Positions 52,190 to 60,157 of a DNA stretch of 64,000 nucleotides are shown here, piece by piece (the stretch's first letter is position 1; every line of letters starts with the position of its first letter). The DNA is taken from positions 62,001 to 126,000 of the forward strand of contig NZ_CANLZR010000001.1 in NCBI RefSeq assembly GCF_947495705.1. The letters run 5' to 3'. The translations under genes and the position numbers were made by a program. Source of the DNA: an uncultured Phycicoccus sp. (GTDB lineage Bacteria; Actinomycetota; Actinomycetes; Actinomycetales; Dermatophilaceae). Below the pieces are notes generated by a model. It saw nothing but the letters and a program-made list of their open reading frames with translations, was not told where the DNA came from and searched no databases.

Positions 52190-52988
52190 CCTCGACCTGG
52201 TTGAACGTGAAGACGTGCAGGCCCTCGATGCCGAGCGAGGGGTTCGCGGCGAGAGCGGCGACCCGGTGCACGAACCGGTCGGTGGAGAACCCGGGGGAGG
52301 CGATCCGGGCGAACACCGAGCGCTGCTTGCGCAGGAAGCGCAGTGACTCGCCGACACCGATCTTGCCGGCCATGCCGAGCAGCTTGGCCCGCTCGACGGG
52401 GCCGGGGACCCCCACGAGGAGGGGCAGGGTGACCCCGCGGCGCCGCATCCGCTCGCACCACGCGCCGACGTGCTCGTCGTCGAAGGTCATGTTCGAGACG
52501 ATGTGGGTCGCGTAGCGGCGCTTGTCCCACATCGACTGGATCGTCACGTCGTCCGCGATCGTCGGGTGCGACTCGGGGTAGCCGGTGATGCCGACCTGGG
52601 TGAAGGGGTGCTCCGACTCGGCGAGGTCGCGCAGCAGGTCGAGGGCCGCGGCGTAGTCACCCACCGGGGGGTCGGCATCGCCACCGGGGACGAACACGTC
52701 GGTGATGCCCGCGGCGCCGAGCCGGGTCACGATCTCGGTGAGCTCGGACCGCCCGCTCACCATCCGCGCCGCGAGGTGGGGGACCACCCGGTACCCGGCG
52801 CCGGCCAGGTCGGTCGCCACCGCGAGGGTGGCCTCGAGGCCCTTGCCGGGCGCGGCGGTGACGGTGACCGGGACGGAGCGGGGGACGTGGCGGGCCACGG
52901 ACTCGACGATCGCGGGCGTGGGCATCACCTCGTACCGCGCGCCGTCGAGGAGCCGGGCGAGCGCGACGGTCGGCAGCTCGTTGCTCAT
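52128..52988 (-). CDS. metF: Methylenetetrahydrofolate reductase family protein
   Basis: A 286-residue TIM-barrel flavoprotein of the MetF family. Glu20 in ARYEVMPTP corresponds to the catalytic Glu of E. coli MetF, and FVPGGDADPPVGDY to its LRGD-L-PP loop; HIVSNMTFD and IPGKIGVGESL-like (MAGKIGVGESLRF) segments follow. It is divergent from typical methionine-pathway MetF. Located at the end of the corrinoid cluster, it most likely runs in the oxidative direction, turning methyl-THF into methylene-THF. It converges on and overlaps the DUF1638 gene. Confidence 0.88.
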   Translation of the reverse strand: MSNELPTVALARLLDGARYEVMPTPAIVESVARHVPRSVPVTVTAAPGKGLEATLAVATDLAGAGYRVVPHLAARMVSGRSELTEIVTRLGAAGITDVFVPGGDADPPVGDYAAALDLLRDLAESEHPFTQVGITGYPESHPTIADDVTIQSMWDKRRYATHIVSNMTFDDEHVGAWCERMRRRGVTLPLLVGVPGPVERAKLLGMAGKIGVGESLRFLRKQRSVFARIASPGFSTDRFVHRVAALAANPSLGIEGLHVFTFNQVEVIEAWRRRMLEEALAAGRRR

Positions 52989-53091
52989 GGGGCAACCTGT
53001 CTCGTCATACGCACCAGAGAGGGCCCAGCGTAGGACGCGGCAGGGTGACGGCGCCAGCGCCGGTGTCCGGCCCGGCTGCGATGCTCGGCAG

Positions 53092-53529
53092 ATGGACCAG
53101 CGGATCTCGTTCGTCACCCTTGCCGTCGCTGACCTCGCGACCTCACGGCGCTTCTACGTCGGTGGTCTGGGGTGGGAGCCCGAGCTCGACGACCCGGAGG
53201 TCGTGATGTTCGACGCGGGGCCCCGCCTGGTGTTCGCGCTGTGGGACCGGGCCGCCTTCGAGGCGGAGGTGGGCGGGCGGGCCGTCCAGGGCCAGGGACT
53301 GCTGCCGTTCACCCTCGCGCACAACGTCGAGACCCCCGCACAGGTCGACGAGGTGCTGTCACTCGCCGCGCGTGCGGGGGCTGAGGTCGGTCGGGCGACC
53401 GACAGGGAGTGGGGCGGCTACACCGGCTACTTCGCCGACCCCGACGGCGTGCGCTGGGAGGTGGCGTGGAACCCTGGCCCGATCGGGCGCAGGGTGGTCC
53501 CGGGCACCGACCCGACGCCGCGCGGCTGA
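53092..53529 (+). CDS. VOC (glyoxalase/bleomycin-resistance fold) family protein
   Basis: A 145-residue single-domain vicinal-oxygen-chelate protein: start ISFVTLAVADLATSRRFYVGGLGW and end GGYTGYFADPDGVRWEVAWNP with the usual metal-ligand Glu. The usual first His ligand is replaced (VTLAVAD), so it may be non-metal or non-enzymatic. Function cannot be assigned. It diverges from metF over about 100 bases that hold no other obvious feature. Confidence 0.87.
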   Translation: MDQRISFVTLAVADLATSRRFYVGGLGWEPELDDPEVVMFDAGPRLVFALWDRAAFEAEVGGRAVQGQGLLPFTLAHNVETPAQVDEVLSLAARAGAEVGRATDREWGGYTGYFADPDGVRWEVAWNPGPIGRRVVPGTDPTPRG

Positions 53530-53539
53530 GCCGGTCGGC

Positions 53540-53806
53540 TCAGAAGCCGGCGGCGCGACGCACGGGCGTCTGGGAGCGGTAGAACTCCTGGAGGTTCTCG
53601 CTGAGGATGCTGCGGATGACCGGAGCCTCGGCGATGCTGCGGCCGGCGGCCTCCTGGGTGTCGACCATCGCGAGGAGGTCCTCGATCTCGGCCGGGGTGC
53701 GGTAGGCGGACAGGTCGGAACGCAGCTGGCGGGCAGCAGCGCGCTGGGCGCGGCGCTCGCGGAGGTCGTCCTTGACAGTGGTCCAGAGGGCGGTGTTCTT
53801 CGTCAT
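53540..53806 (-). CDS. Small hypothetical helical protein
   Basis: An 88-residue helical, charged protein (DDLRERRAQRAAARQLRSDL, then TPAEIEDLLAMVDTQE). No cysteine and no signal. It lies divergent to a LysR regulator with palindromes between, so it may be its target. Similar small proteins next to regulators are frequent in actinobacteria, but I do not recognise this one. ATG 53806 is chosen; a longer frame to 53857 would run through the palindromes. Confidence 0.7.
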   Translation of the reverse strand: MTKNTALWTTVKDDLRERRAQRAAARQLRSDLSAYRTPAEIEDLLAMVDTQEAAGRSIAEAPVIRSILSENLQEFYRSQTPVRRAAGF

Positions 53807-53854
53807 GTCCACTAGTTTGCGTCGTTCGAAACCATGCGTCCAATGAATGCCGAA

Positions 53855-53875
53855 CATACGTCGTATGCGATATCG
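53855..53875. promoter_or_regulatory. Palindromes in the LysR divergent intergenic region
   Basis: CATACGTCGTATG (53855-53867) is a perfect odd palindrome and is followed directly by CGATATCG (53868-53875), another palindrome that contains the LysR gene's -10 (TATCGT, 53871-53876). The pair is a likely LysR binding region with autoregulation. Confidence 0.5.
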
Positions 53876-53882
53876 TCATGGA

Positions 53883-54788
53883 ATGGAGACCGATGCGCTG
53901 CGCTGGTTCCAGCTCGTCGCCGACGGCTACACGGTCACCGAGGTCAGTGACGTCTTCGGGGTGAGCCAGCCCGGCGTCTCGCGGGCGCTGCGCCGCCTCG
54001 AGCAGGAGGTCGGGACCCCGCTGCTGCACCGACAGGGCCGCGTGCTGCGGATGACGCACGCGGGTGCCGCCTTCAAACGGCACGTCGACGCGCTCGTCAA
54101 CGACCTCGACGACGGGCTCGCCGCCGTCACCGAGCTCGTCGACCCCGAGAGCGGCGTCGTCACCCTCGCCTTCCCGCTGAGCCTCGGTAGCTGGCTCGTC
54201 CCTGGGCTCGTCGGCGAGTTCCGGCGCCGGCACCCCCGGGTCGGGGTCGCGCTGGAACGGACGTCGGTCGGCGAGCACGGCCGGATCTCCACCGAGCTCG
54301 CCACCCGCCGGGCCGACCTCGAGCTCACCGCGCACCGGGTGGCCGGCCAGGGGGTCACCTGGCAGTCCGTGCTCGTCGAGCCGCTCGTCCTCGCCGTGGC
54401 GCTGGGCCACCCGCTCGCGAGGCGGGACCGGGTCGGCCTGGCCGAGGTCGCCGACGAGCCGTTCGTCATGCGGGCCGCACCCTCGGGGATGCGCGAGCAG
54501 GTCCGCGAGCTGTGCCGGGCCGCCGGGTTCGAACCGCAGGTCGCCATCGAGGCCGAGGACCTGCCCACCATCCGGGGCTTCGTCGCAGCCGGTCTCGGGG
54601 TCGCCGTCGTCCCGGCGCAGGGGCTGCGCGGGCCGACGACGTTCGCCCGCGCCCGGCTCGTCCCGCTCACCGACGCGGGCGCCGAGCGGGAGGTCGGGCT
54701 CGCCTGGCTGGAGCGACGGCCGCTGCTGCCATCGGCCGAGGCGTTCCGGCGTTTCATCCTCGGGTCGGGCTCGTACCGGCCCGGGTGA
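53883..54788 (+). CDS. LysR family transcriptional regulator
   Basis: A 301-residue LysR-type regulator: N-terminal winged helix (WFQLVADGYTVTEVSDVFGV, SQPGVSRALRRLEQEVG) and a C-terminal periplasmic-binding-like effector domain (VTLAFPLSLGSWLVPGLVGE, GLGVAVVPAQGL). The ATG at 53883 lies 6 bases after TATCGT. Probable target is the divergent small gene. The effector is unknown. Confidence 0.9.
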   Translation: METDALRWFQLVADGYTVTEVSDVFGVSQPGVSRALRRLEQEVGTPLLHRQGRVLRMTHAGAAFKRHVDALVNDLDDGLAAVTELVDPESGVVTLAFPLSLGSWLVPGLVGEFRRRHPRVGVALERTSVGEHGRISTELATRRADLELTAHRVAGQGVTWQSVLVEPLVLAVALGHPLARRDRVGLAEVADEPFVMRAAPSGMREQVRELCRAAGFEPQVAIEAEDLPTIRGFVAAGLGVAVVPAQGLRGPTTFARARLVPLTDAGAEREVGLAWLERRPLLPSAEAFRRFILGSGSYRPG

Positions 54789-54832
54789 CAGAATCGGTCC
54801 GTCCCCGCCCTCCCCTCCGAAAGGCTCGCTCG

Positions 54833-55606
54833 ATGCCGCCCTCGCGCAAGGCCACGATCATCGCCCTGGCCAACCAGAAGGGCGGGGTCGCCAAGACGAC
54901 GTCGGTGGCCTCGCTCGGCGCCGCGTTCGCCGAGGCGGGCAAGCGGGTACTCCTCGTCGACCTCGACCCCCAGGCCTGCCTGACCTTCAGCCTCGGCGTC
55001 GACCCCGACACCGTCGACGCCTCGATCCACGACGTCCTCCTGGGCGGGGCGGAGCTCGCCGACGTCGTCCAGACCTGCGAGGACGGCGTCGACCTCGTCC
55101 CCAGCTCGATCGAGCTGGCGGGCGCCGAGGCGGTCCTGCTCGGGCGCCCGGCCCGCGAGTACGTCCTGCAGAGCGCCCTGGACCCCGTGCGCCGCAGCTA
55201 CGACGTCATCATCCTCGACTGCTCACCGAGCCTGGGGGTCCTCACCCTCAACGCGCTCACCGCCGCGCAGGGCCTCATCGTCCCGATGCCGTGCGAGATG
55301 CTCAGCCACCGCGGGGTCGGCCAGCTGCTCGACACCGTCGCCGACGTCAAGCGCATCCTCAACAAGAAGCTCAAGGTCATCGGCATCCTGCCGACCCTCT
55401 ACGACGGCCGCAGCACCCACTCCCGCGAGGTGCTCGAGGACGTCGGGCAGCGCTACGGGATGCCCGTGCTCAGCCCGCCGATCCCGAAGACGGTGCGCTT
55501 CGCCGAGGCGCCGGCGGTGGGCCGCTCGATCCTGGCCACCGCCCGCACGTCCAAGGGCGCGAAGGCCTACCGCGAGGTCGCCGCGAGCCTGCTGGAGCGG
55601 CTCTGA
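54833..55606 (+). CDS. ParA/Soj-like ATPase
   Basis: A 257-residue ParA-family ATPase with the deviant Walker A NQKGGVAKTT, Walker A' VLLVDLDPQACLTF and Walker B YDVIILDCSPSLG. No parB or parS site is adjacent, so it is not the chromosomal partition operon. A Soj/ParA-related gene occurs near rhlE in mycobacteria (Rv3213c by memory), and this looks like that orthologue. CCGAAAGG lies 11 bases before the ATG. Confidence 0.9.
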   Translation: MPPSRKATIIALANQKGGVAKTTSVASLGAAFAEAGKRVLLVDLDPQACLTFSLGVDPDTVDASIHDVLLGGAELADVVQTCEDGVDLVPSSIELAGAEAVLLGRPAREYVLQSALDPVRRSYDVIILDCSPSLGVLTLNALTAAQGLIVPMPCEMLSHRGVGQLLDTVADVKRILNKKLKVIGILPTLYDGRSTHSREVLEDVGQRYGMPVLSPPIPKTVRFAEAPAVGRSILATARTSKGAKAYREVAASLLERL

Positions 55607-55621
55607 ACGTATTCCGTGGCA

Positions 55622-55643
55622 GGCGGTGAGACTGTTCACCGCC
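55622..55643. terminator. Stem-loop after the ParA-like gene
   Basis: GGCGGTGA (55622-55629) and TCACCGCC (55636-55643) form a perfect 8-bp stem with a 6-base loop, 16 bases after the ParA-like stop. There is no U-tract, as is common in actinobacteria. It could also be an operator for the alcohol dehydrogenase 54 bases further. Confidence 0.45.
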
Positions 55644-55696
55644 GCGCGGCGCGGACGGGCTGGGTCGCGCGGGGATCTGCTGCCTAGAGTCGGAGT

Positions 55697-56752
55697 ATGA
55701 CCACGACCACCTCCGCCATTCTCGTCGACGAGGCCAAGGGCGCGTTCCGCCAGGGCACCATCGAGCGACGCGACCTGCGCCCCGACGACGTCCGTATCGA
55801 GATCGCCTACGCGGGCATCTGCCACAGCGACATCCACCAGGCCCGCGAGGAGTGGGGCTCGGCGCTCTTCCCGATGGTCCCCGGCCACGAGATCGCCGGC
55901 ACCGTGACCGAGGTCGGACCCGAGGTCACCCGCTACGCCGTCGGCGACCGCGTCGGCGTCGGCTGCATGGTCGACTCCTGCGGCGAGTGCGAGATGTGCC
56001 GGACCGACCACGAGAACTTCTGCGAGAAGAAGACCGTGTGGACCTACAACGACAGGTTCCCCGACGGCGAGGTGGCCTACGGCGGCTACAGCCGCGAGAC
56101 CGTCGTCAGCGAGCGCTTCACGTGCCGCATCCCCGACGGGATCGCCCTGGACGAGGCCGCGCCTCTGCTGTGCGCCGGCATCACCGTCTACACCCCGCTC
56201 CGCCGCTGGGGTGCCGGGCCCGGCACGAAGGTCGCCGTCGTCGGGATGGGCGGGCTCGGCCACATGGCCGTCAAGCTCGCCGCGGCGATGGGCGCCGACG
56301 TGACGGTGCTGTCCCAGACGACGTCCAAGGAGCAGGACGGCCGGGCCTTCGGCGCCTCCGACTACCGCGCGACGAGCGAGGACTCGACGTGGAGCGAGCT
56401 GAAAGGCTCCTTCGACGTCATCATCTGCACCGTGTCGGCGGACCTCCCCGTCGACAGCTACCTCGCCCTCCTCAAGCCGTTCGGGGCCTTCGTCAACGTC
56501 GGTCTTCCCGAGAACCCGCAGTCGGTGTCCTTCGGCGCGCTCGTCGGCGGCGACCGGATCATCGCCGGCTCGAACATCGGCGGGATCAAGGGCACCCAGG
56601 AGATGCTCGACTTCTGCGCCGAGCACGGCATCGGCGCCACCGTCGAAGTCATCTCGGCCGACGACGTGGACCGCGCCTACGACGACGTCGTGGGCTCCAA
56701 GGTGCGCTACCGGTACGTCATCGACACGAGCACCATCACCCCGGCCGGCTGA
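55697..56752 (+). CDS. Zinc-dependent alcohol dehydrogenase (cinnamyl/AdhC-like)
   Basis: A 351-residue medium-chain dehydrogenase. The catalytic zinc motif is AGICHSDIHQAREEWG with the later GHEIAGTV; the structural zinc site is CGECEMCRTDHENFC; the cofactor loop is VAVVGMGGLGHMAVKLAAAMG. It resembles the NADP(H)-preferring CAD/YahK-type branch that reduces aldehydes. TAGAGT (55685-55690) lies 6 bases before the ATG. Followed by a strong hairpin shared with the convergent helicase gene. Confidence 0.93.
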   Translation: MTTTTSAILVDEAKGAFRQGTIERRDLRPDDVRIEIAYAGICHSDIHQAREEWGSALFPMVPGHEIAGTVTEVGPEVTRYAVGDRVGVGCMVDSCGECEMCRTDHENFCEKKTVWTYNDRFPDGEVAYGGYSRETVVSERFTCRIPDGIALDEAAPLLCAGITVYTPLRRWGAGPGTKVAVVGMGGLGHMAVKLAAAMGADVTVLSQTTSKEQDGRAFGASDYRATSEDSTWSELKGSFDVIICTVSADLPVDSYLALLKPFGAFVNVGLPENPQSVSFGALVGGDRIIAGSNIGGIKGTQEMLDFCAEHGIGATVEVISADDVDRAYDDVVGSKVRYRYVIDTSTITPAG

Positions 56753-56760
56753 CCGGGCCC

Positions 56761-56820
56761 GGACACGGCGAACGGCCGTCGGTCTCCCTCTGTAGGGGCC
56801 GGCGGCCGTCGCTCGTGTCC
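56761..56820. terminator. Bidirectional terminator between alcohol dehydrogenase and helicase
   Basis: The 60 bases form a long imperfect hairpin: GGACACGGCGAACGGCCG (56761-56778) pairs with CGGCCGTCGCTCGTGTCC (56803-56820) with few mismatches. It lies 8 bases after the dehydrogenase stop and 54 bases beyond the helicase stop, as expected for a terminator serving convergent genes. Confidence 0.75.
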
Positions 56821-56874
56821 AGCGTGGCACGTCCCGGATCCGGGCGTGCCGCTTTCGGGAAAGACCCCGCCGGG

Positions 56875-58461
56875 TCAGCCCTGGGGCTGGCTGCCGGTCG
56901 GCTCGCCGCCGTGGGTGCGGCGCCGGTTGCGGCGCCGGCGAGGGCGGTCGCCCTCGGCCCGCTCGCCGCCGCCGCCACGGTTCTCGGTCCGCTCGCCGCG
57001 ACCGGGGCCGGCGTCACTGCGGCCGCCCCGGTCGCCACGACCGCCGCCGGTGCCGCGTCCGCCGCGGTCGCCGCCGCGGTCGCCGCCGCGCCCACCGCCG
57101 CCGCCGCCGCGCGCGGCGGACTTGCCGGTCTCGCCGAGGTCCTCGAGACGCTCGGCGTCCAGGCCCTCACGGGTCCGCGCCGACCTCGGCAGCCGACCCT
57201 TGGCGCCCTCGGGGATCTCGAGGTCGGAGTACAGGTGCGGCGAGGACGAGTAGGTCTCGAGCGGCTCGGGGATGCCGAGGTCGAGGACCTTGTTGATCAT
57301 GGCCCAGCGGTGCAGGTCGTCCCAGTCGACGAAGGTCACCGCGATGCCGGTGTTGCCCGCGCGGGCGGTGCGCCCGATGCGGTGCAGGTAGGTCTTCTCG
57401 TCCTCGGGGCACTGGTAGTTGATGACGTGGGTGACGTTGTCGACGTCGATGCCGCGGGCCGCGACGTCGGTGGCGACGAGGATGTCGACCTTGCCGTTGC
57501 GGAAGGCCCGCAGCGCCTGCTCGCGGGCGCCCTGGCCGAGGTCGCCGTGGATGGCGGCGGCGGCGAAGCCGCGCTCGGCGAGGTCGTCGGCCACCTTGGC
57601 GGCGGTGCGCTTGGTGCGGCTGAAGACGATCGTCAGGCCGCGGTCCTTCGCCTGGAGCATCCGGGCGAGCATCTCGACCTTGTCCATCGCGTGGGCGCGG
57701 TAGACGAACTGCTCGACTGCCTTGACCGTGTGCGCGTTCTCCTGGTCGTCGCCCATCGCGCGGATGTGGGTCGGCTGGTTCATGTAGCGGCGGGCCAGGG
57801 TGACGACGGCGCCCGGCATGGTCGCCGAGAAGAGCATCGTCTGGCGGCCCGCGGGGGTCATCGCGAGGATCTTCTCGACGTCGGGCAGGAAGCCGAGGTC
57901 GAGCATCTCGTCGGCCTCGTCGAGGACGACGATGCGCGCGTTGCCGAGCTTGAGGTGGCCCTGCTGGGCCAGGTCGATGAGCCGGCCCGGGGTGCCGACG
58001 ACGACCTCGACGCCGCGGCGCAGCGCCTCGATCTGCGGCTCGTACGCGCGGCCGCCGTAGACGGTGAGGACGCGGATGCCGCGCTTCTTGCCGGCGCGCT
58101 CGAGGTCGCCGGCCACCTGGACCGCGAGCTCGCGGGTCGGGGCGACGGCGAGGGCCTGCGGCTGGCCCGCGGCGTGCAGGTCGGCGAAGGCGTCGTCGCC
58201 GGGGGCGATGACGCGGTTGAGGATCGGGATGCCGAACCCGAGGGTCTTGCCCGTGCCGGTCTTGGCCTGGCCGATGATGTCGTGGCCGCCGAGGGCCACC
58301 GGCATCGTCATCGACTGGATGGGGAACGGGGTGATGATCCCGGCCTCGGCCAGCGCCGCGACGATGTCCGGGTGGACGGCGAAGTCGGCGAAGGTCGGCT
58401 CGGGTGCGGGGGCGACGGGGGCGTCGGTGGTCTCGATCGGGGCGTCGGTGACGTCGGTCAT
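56875..58461 (-). CDS. rhlE: DEAD-box RNA helicase, RhlE-type
   Basis: A 528-residue DEAD-box ATP-dependent RNA helicase. Motifs in order: Q motif ITPFPIQSMTMPVAL, I AKTGTGKT, Ia APTRELAVQV, Ib TPGRLI, II DEAD, III SAT, IV IVFSRTKRTAA, V VATDVAARGIDVDNV, VI HRIGRTARAGNTG. The C-terminal 100 residues are Arg/Gly-rich (RGG-like, then RPRRRRNRRR), an RNA-binding tail. ATG 58461 gives a normal N-terminus; an in-frame earlier start at 58584 is possible. The 180-base upstream region suggests a long 5' UTR, common in cold-regulated helicases. Confidence 0.94.
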   Translation of the reverse strand: MTDVTDAPIETTDAPVAPAPEPTFADFAVHPDIVAALAEAGIITPFPIQSMTMPVALGGHDIIGQAKTGTGKTLGFGIPILNRVIAPGDDAFADLHAAGQPQALAVAPTRELAVQVAGDLERAGKKRGIRVLTVYGGRAYEPQIEALRRGVEVVVGTPGRLIDLAQQGHLKLGNARIVVLDEADEMLDLGFLPDVEKILAMTPAGRQTMLFSATMPGAVVTLARRYMNQPTHIRAMGDDQENAHTVKAVEQFVYRAHAMDKVEMLARMLQAKDRGLTIVFSRTKRTAAKVADDLAERGFAAAAIHGDLGQGAREQALRAFRNGKVDILVATDVAARGIDVDNVTHVINYQCPEDEKTYLHRIGRTARAGNTGIAVTFVDWDDLHRWAMINKVLDLGIPEPLETYSSSPHLYSDLEIPEGAKGRLPRSARTREGLDAERLEDLGETGKSAARGGGGGGRGGDRGGDRGGRGTGGGRGDRGGRSDAGPGRGERTENRGGGGERAEGDRPRRRRNRRRTHGGEPTGSQPQG

Positions 58462-58641
58462 GGACTTCTTTCCGGTCGGCAGGCGCGCAGGTGCGCCAGC
58501 GCAGTGGCTGCGGGCCGATCGGGGGTCTTCGGGGGCGGGCTCGGACTCCGTGGACTCCGGCACCGCCCAATGACGTTCACTCACGTTCGTGCCGACCGGG
58601 CACCGTGGACGGACCCAGGGTACCGGTTAGGCTCGTTCGTC

Positions 58642-59331
58642 ATGGACGACAGCCCGCAGGAGCAGGTGCCGGAGACCGAGGCCGAGCCCCAGTACCAGGC
58701 GGCGGTCGTCGACCTGCTCGGCGTGCTCGCCTACGGCGAGCTCACCGCGTTCATCCGGATGGCGGTCGACTGCGACCTCGCCCCGACCCTCGCGCTGAAG
58801 TCCGCGATGGGTCAGCTGGCCGCCACCGACTACGCCAACTACAAGACCCTCGTCGAGCACATGCGCTCGCGCGGGATGGACCCCGAGGCCGCGATGGCCC
58901 CGTTCGTCGCGCCGATCGCGGTGTACCACGAGCGGACCAAGCCCAAGGGGTGGCTCGAGGGGCTCGTCAAGGCGTACGTCGGCGAGGGCATCGCGAAGGA
59001 CTTCTACCGCGAGATGTCGGCGTACGTCGACGAGGACACCCGCACCGTCATGCAGAGCGCGCTCGACGACGAGGGGCATGCCGAGTTCGTCGTCCAGATC
59101 GTGCGGGACTCGATCCACACCGACCGCACGCTGGCCGGCCGGCTGGCCCTGTGGGGGCGGCGGCTCCTGGGGGAGGCCCTGTCCCAGGCGCAGGCGGTGG
59201 CCGTCGAACGGGACGCGATGTCGGCGCTGCTCGTCGGAGGCGGGGTCGACCTCGGTGAGGTCGGGCGGATGTTCACCCGGCTCACCGACAACCACCAGAG
59301 GCGGATGAGCCGGATGGGCCTGGAGGCCTGA
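58642..59331 (+). CDS. Ferritin-like domain protein
   Basis: A 229-residue helical protein of the ferritin-like superfamily as found beside rhlE in actinobacteria. Four-helix-bundle pattern with Glu/His candidates in LAYGELTAFIRMA, TDYANYKTLVEHM, YREMSAYVDEDT and LDDEGHAEFVVQ, which could bind a diiron centre as in tRNA hydroxylase MiaE-like proteins. Activity unknown. TAGGCT (58628-58633) lies 8 bases before the ATG. Divergent from the helicase gene. Confidence 0.8.
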   Translation: MDDSPQEQVPETEAEPQYQAAVVDLLGVLAYGELTAFIRMAVDCDLAPTLALKSAMGQLAATDYANYKTLVEHMRSRGMDPEAAMAPFVAPIAVYHERTKPKGWLEGLVKAYVGEGIAKDFYREMSAYVDEDTRTVMQSALDDEGHAEFVVQIVRDSIHTDRTLAGRLALWGRRLLGEALSQAQAVAVERDAMSALLVGGGVDLGEVGRMFTRLTDNHQRRMSRMGLEA

Positions 59332-59351
59332 GCCCGACCCCCCGGACACAC

Positions 59352-59381
59352 GAGGGCCCCCGCCAGCAGGCGGGGGCCCTC
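59352..59381. terminator. Strong intrinsic-type terminator hairpin
   Basis: GAGGGCCCCCGCC (59352-59364) and GGCGGGGGCCCTC (59369-59381) pair perfectly over 13 bp with the 4-base loop AGCA. It lies 20 bases after the ferritin-like gene and 45 bases beyond the convergent membrane protein gene. No U-tract on either side, so it works if at all as an actinobacterial L-shaped terminator in both directions. Confidence 0.85.
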
Positions 59382-59425
59382 GCGCGCTCGACCTTCGAAA
59401 GGTCAGCGTCGGGGGTTGCCCGACG

Positions 59426-59692
59426 TCAGTGGGACACGCCCTTGCGGGCGGTGAAACGCTCGTAACCGACGATGAGGATGGCGGCGACGATGACCGAGAG
59501 GATCCAGCGGATCCAGTCGACACCGCTCGTGCTCTCGACACCGAGTGCTCCGGCGAGGAACCACCCGATGATCGCGCCGAGGATGCCCAGGACGATGGTC
59601 ATGACCCACCCGATGGCCTGACGGCCGGGCAGGACGAGGCGGGCGATGATGCCGACGATGATGCCGGCGATGATCGAACCGATGATGGACAC
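59426..59692 (-). CDS. GlsB/YeaQ/YmgE family stress-response membrane protein
   Basis: An 88-residue protein with three transmembrane helices and the family pattern IIGSIIAGIIVGIIARLVLPG, GWVMTIVLGILGAIIGWFLAG. Also annotated as transglycosylase-associated protein; its role is general stress response of unknown mechanism. GTG 59692 has AAGGAG at 4 bases, which decides against the longer frame starting at 59740. Confidence 0.92.
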   Translation of the reverse strand: MSIIGSIIAGIIVGIIARLVLPGRQAIGWVMTIVLGILGAIIGWFLAGALGVESTSGVDWIRWILSVIVAAILIVGYERFTARKGVSH

Positions 59693-59841
59693 GGTTCTCC
59701 TTCCGAGGCGGACGAATAGGGCCGGATGTCCCGGCCCCACGACGACGACTTTAGAGGGTCGACGCGGGCATCACGGCGTCGCGTGCAGACCAGTTTGCGG
59801 CGGCGTCGGCGCTGGTCGGCCGACGGGGTCGTCGCCGCGCG

Positions 59842-60069
59842 TCACTGCGCCGCGAAGCCGACCTTGCCCTTCTCGGACTCGCCCACCTGGACCCAGCCGA
59901 CGGCGCGACCGGGGACGAGCACCGTGCGGCCCTTGCTGTCGACGAGGCGGAGGATGCCATCGGGCGCGGCGAGCGCGGCGTCGACGGCCTTGGCGACCTC
60001 GGCGGGCGCGGCGTCGGTCTCGACGGTGAGCTCACGAGAGACGTTCTGGACACCGATGGTGACCTCCAC
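59842..60069 (-). CDS. DUF3107 family protein
   Basis: A 75-residue actinobacterial small protein (EVTIGVQNVSRELTVETD, then LRLVDSKGRTVLVPGRAVGWV), matching DUF3107 (TB9.4-like). It starts at GTG 60069. Function unknown, but it is widely conserved next to a TetR regulator and MoeZ. Here the TetR gene lies upstream on the same strand with a hairpin between. Confidence 0.88.
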   Translation of the reverse strand: MEVTIGVQNVSRELTVETDAAPAEVAKAVDAALAAPDGILRLVDSKGRTVLVPGRAVGWVQVGESEKGKVGFAAQ

Positions 60070-60098
60070 GGGGCACGACCTTTCGCTGGATCGGGGGT

Positions 60099-60118
60099 GG
60101 GCGCGGGGTCCCGCGCCC
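60099..60118. terminator. Hairpin between TetR and DUF3107 genes
   Basis: GGGCGCGGG (60099-60107) and CCCGCGCCC (60110-60118) form a perfect 9-bp inverted repeat with a 2-base centre, between the TetR stop (60158) and the DUF3107 start (60069). It may terminate part of the TetR transcript or act as a regulatory site for DUF3107; the very short loop weakens the terminator reading. Confidence 0.45.
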
Positions 60119-60157
60119 GGATCGTGCTCAGGCTAACCCGCGCCCGGGAGGGCCGGC

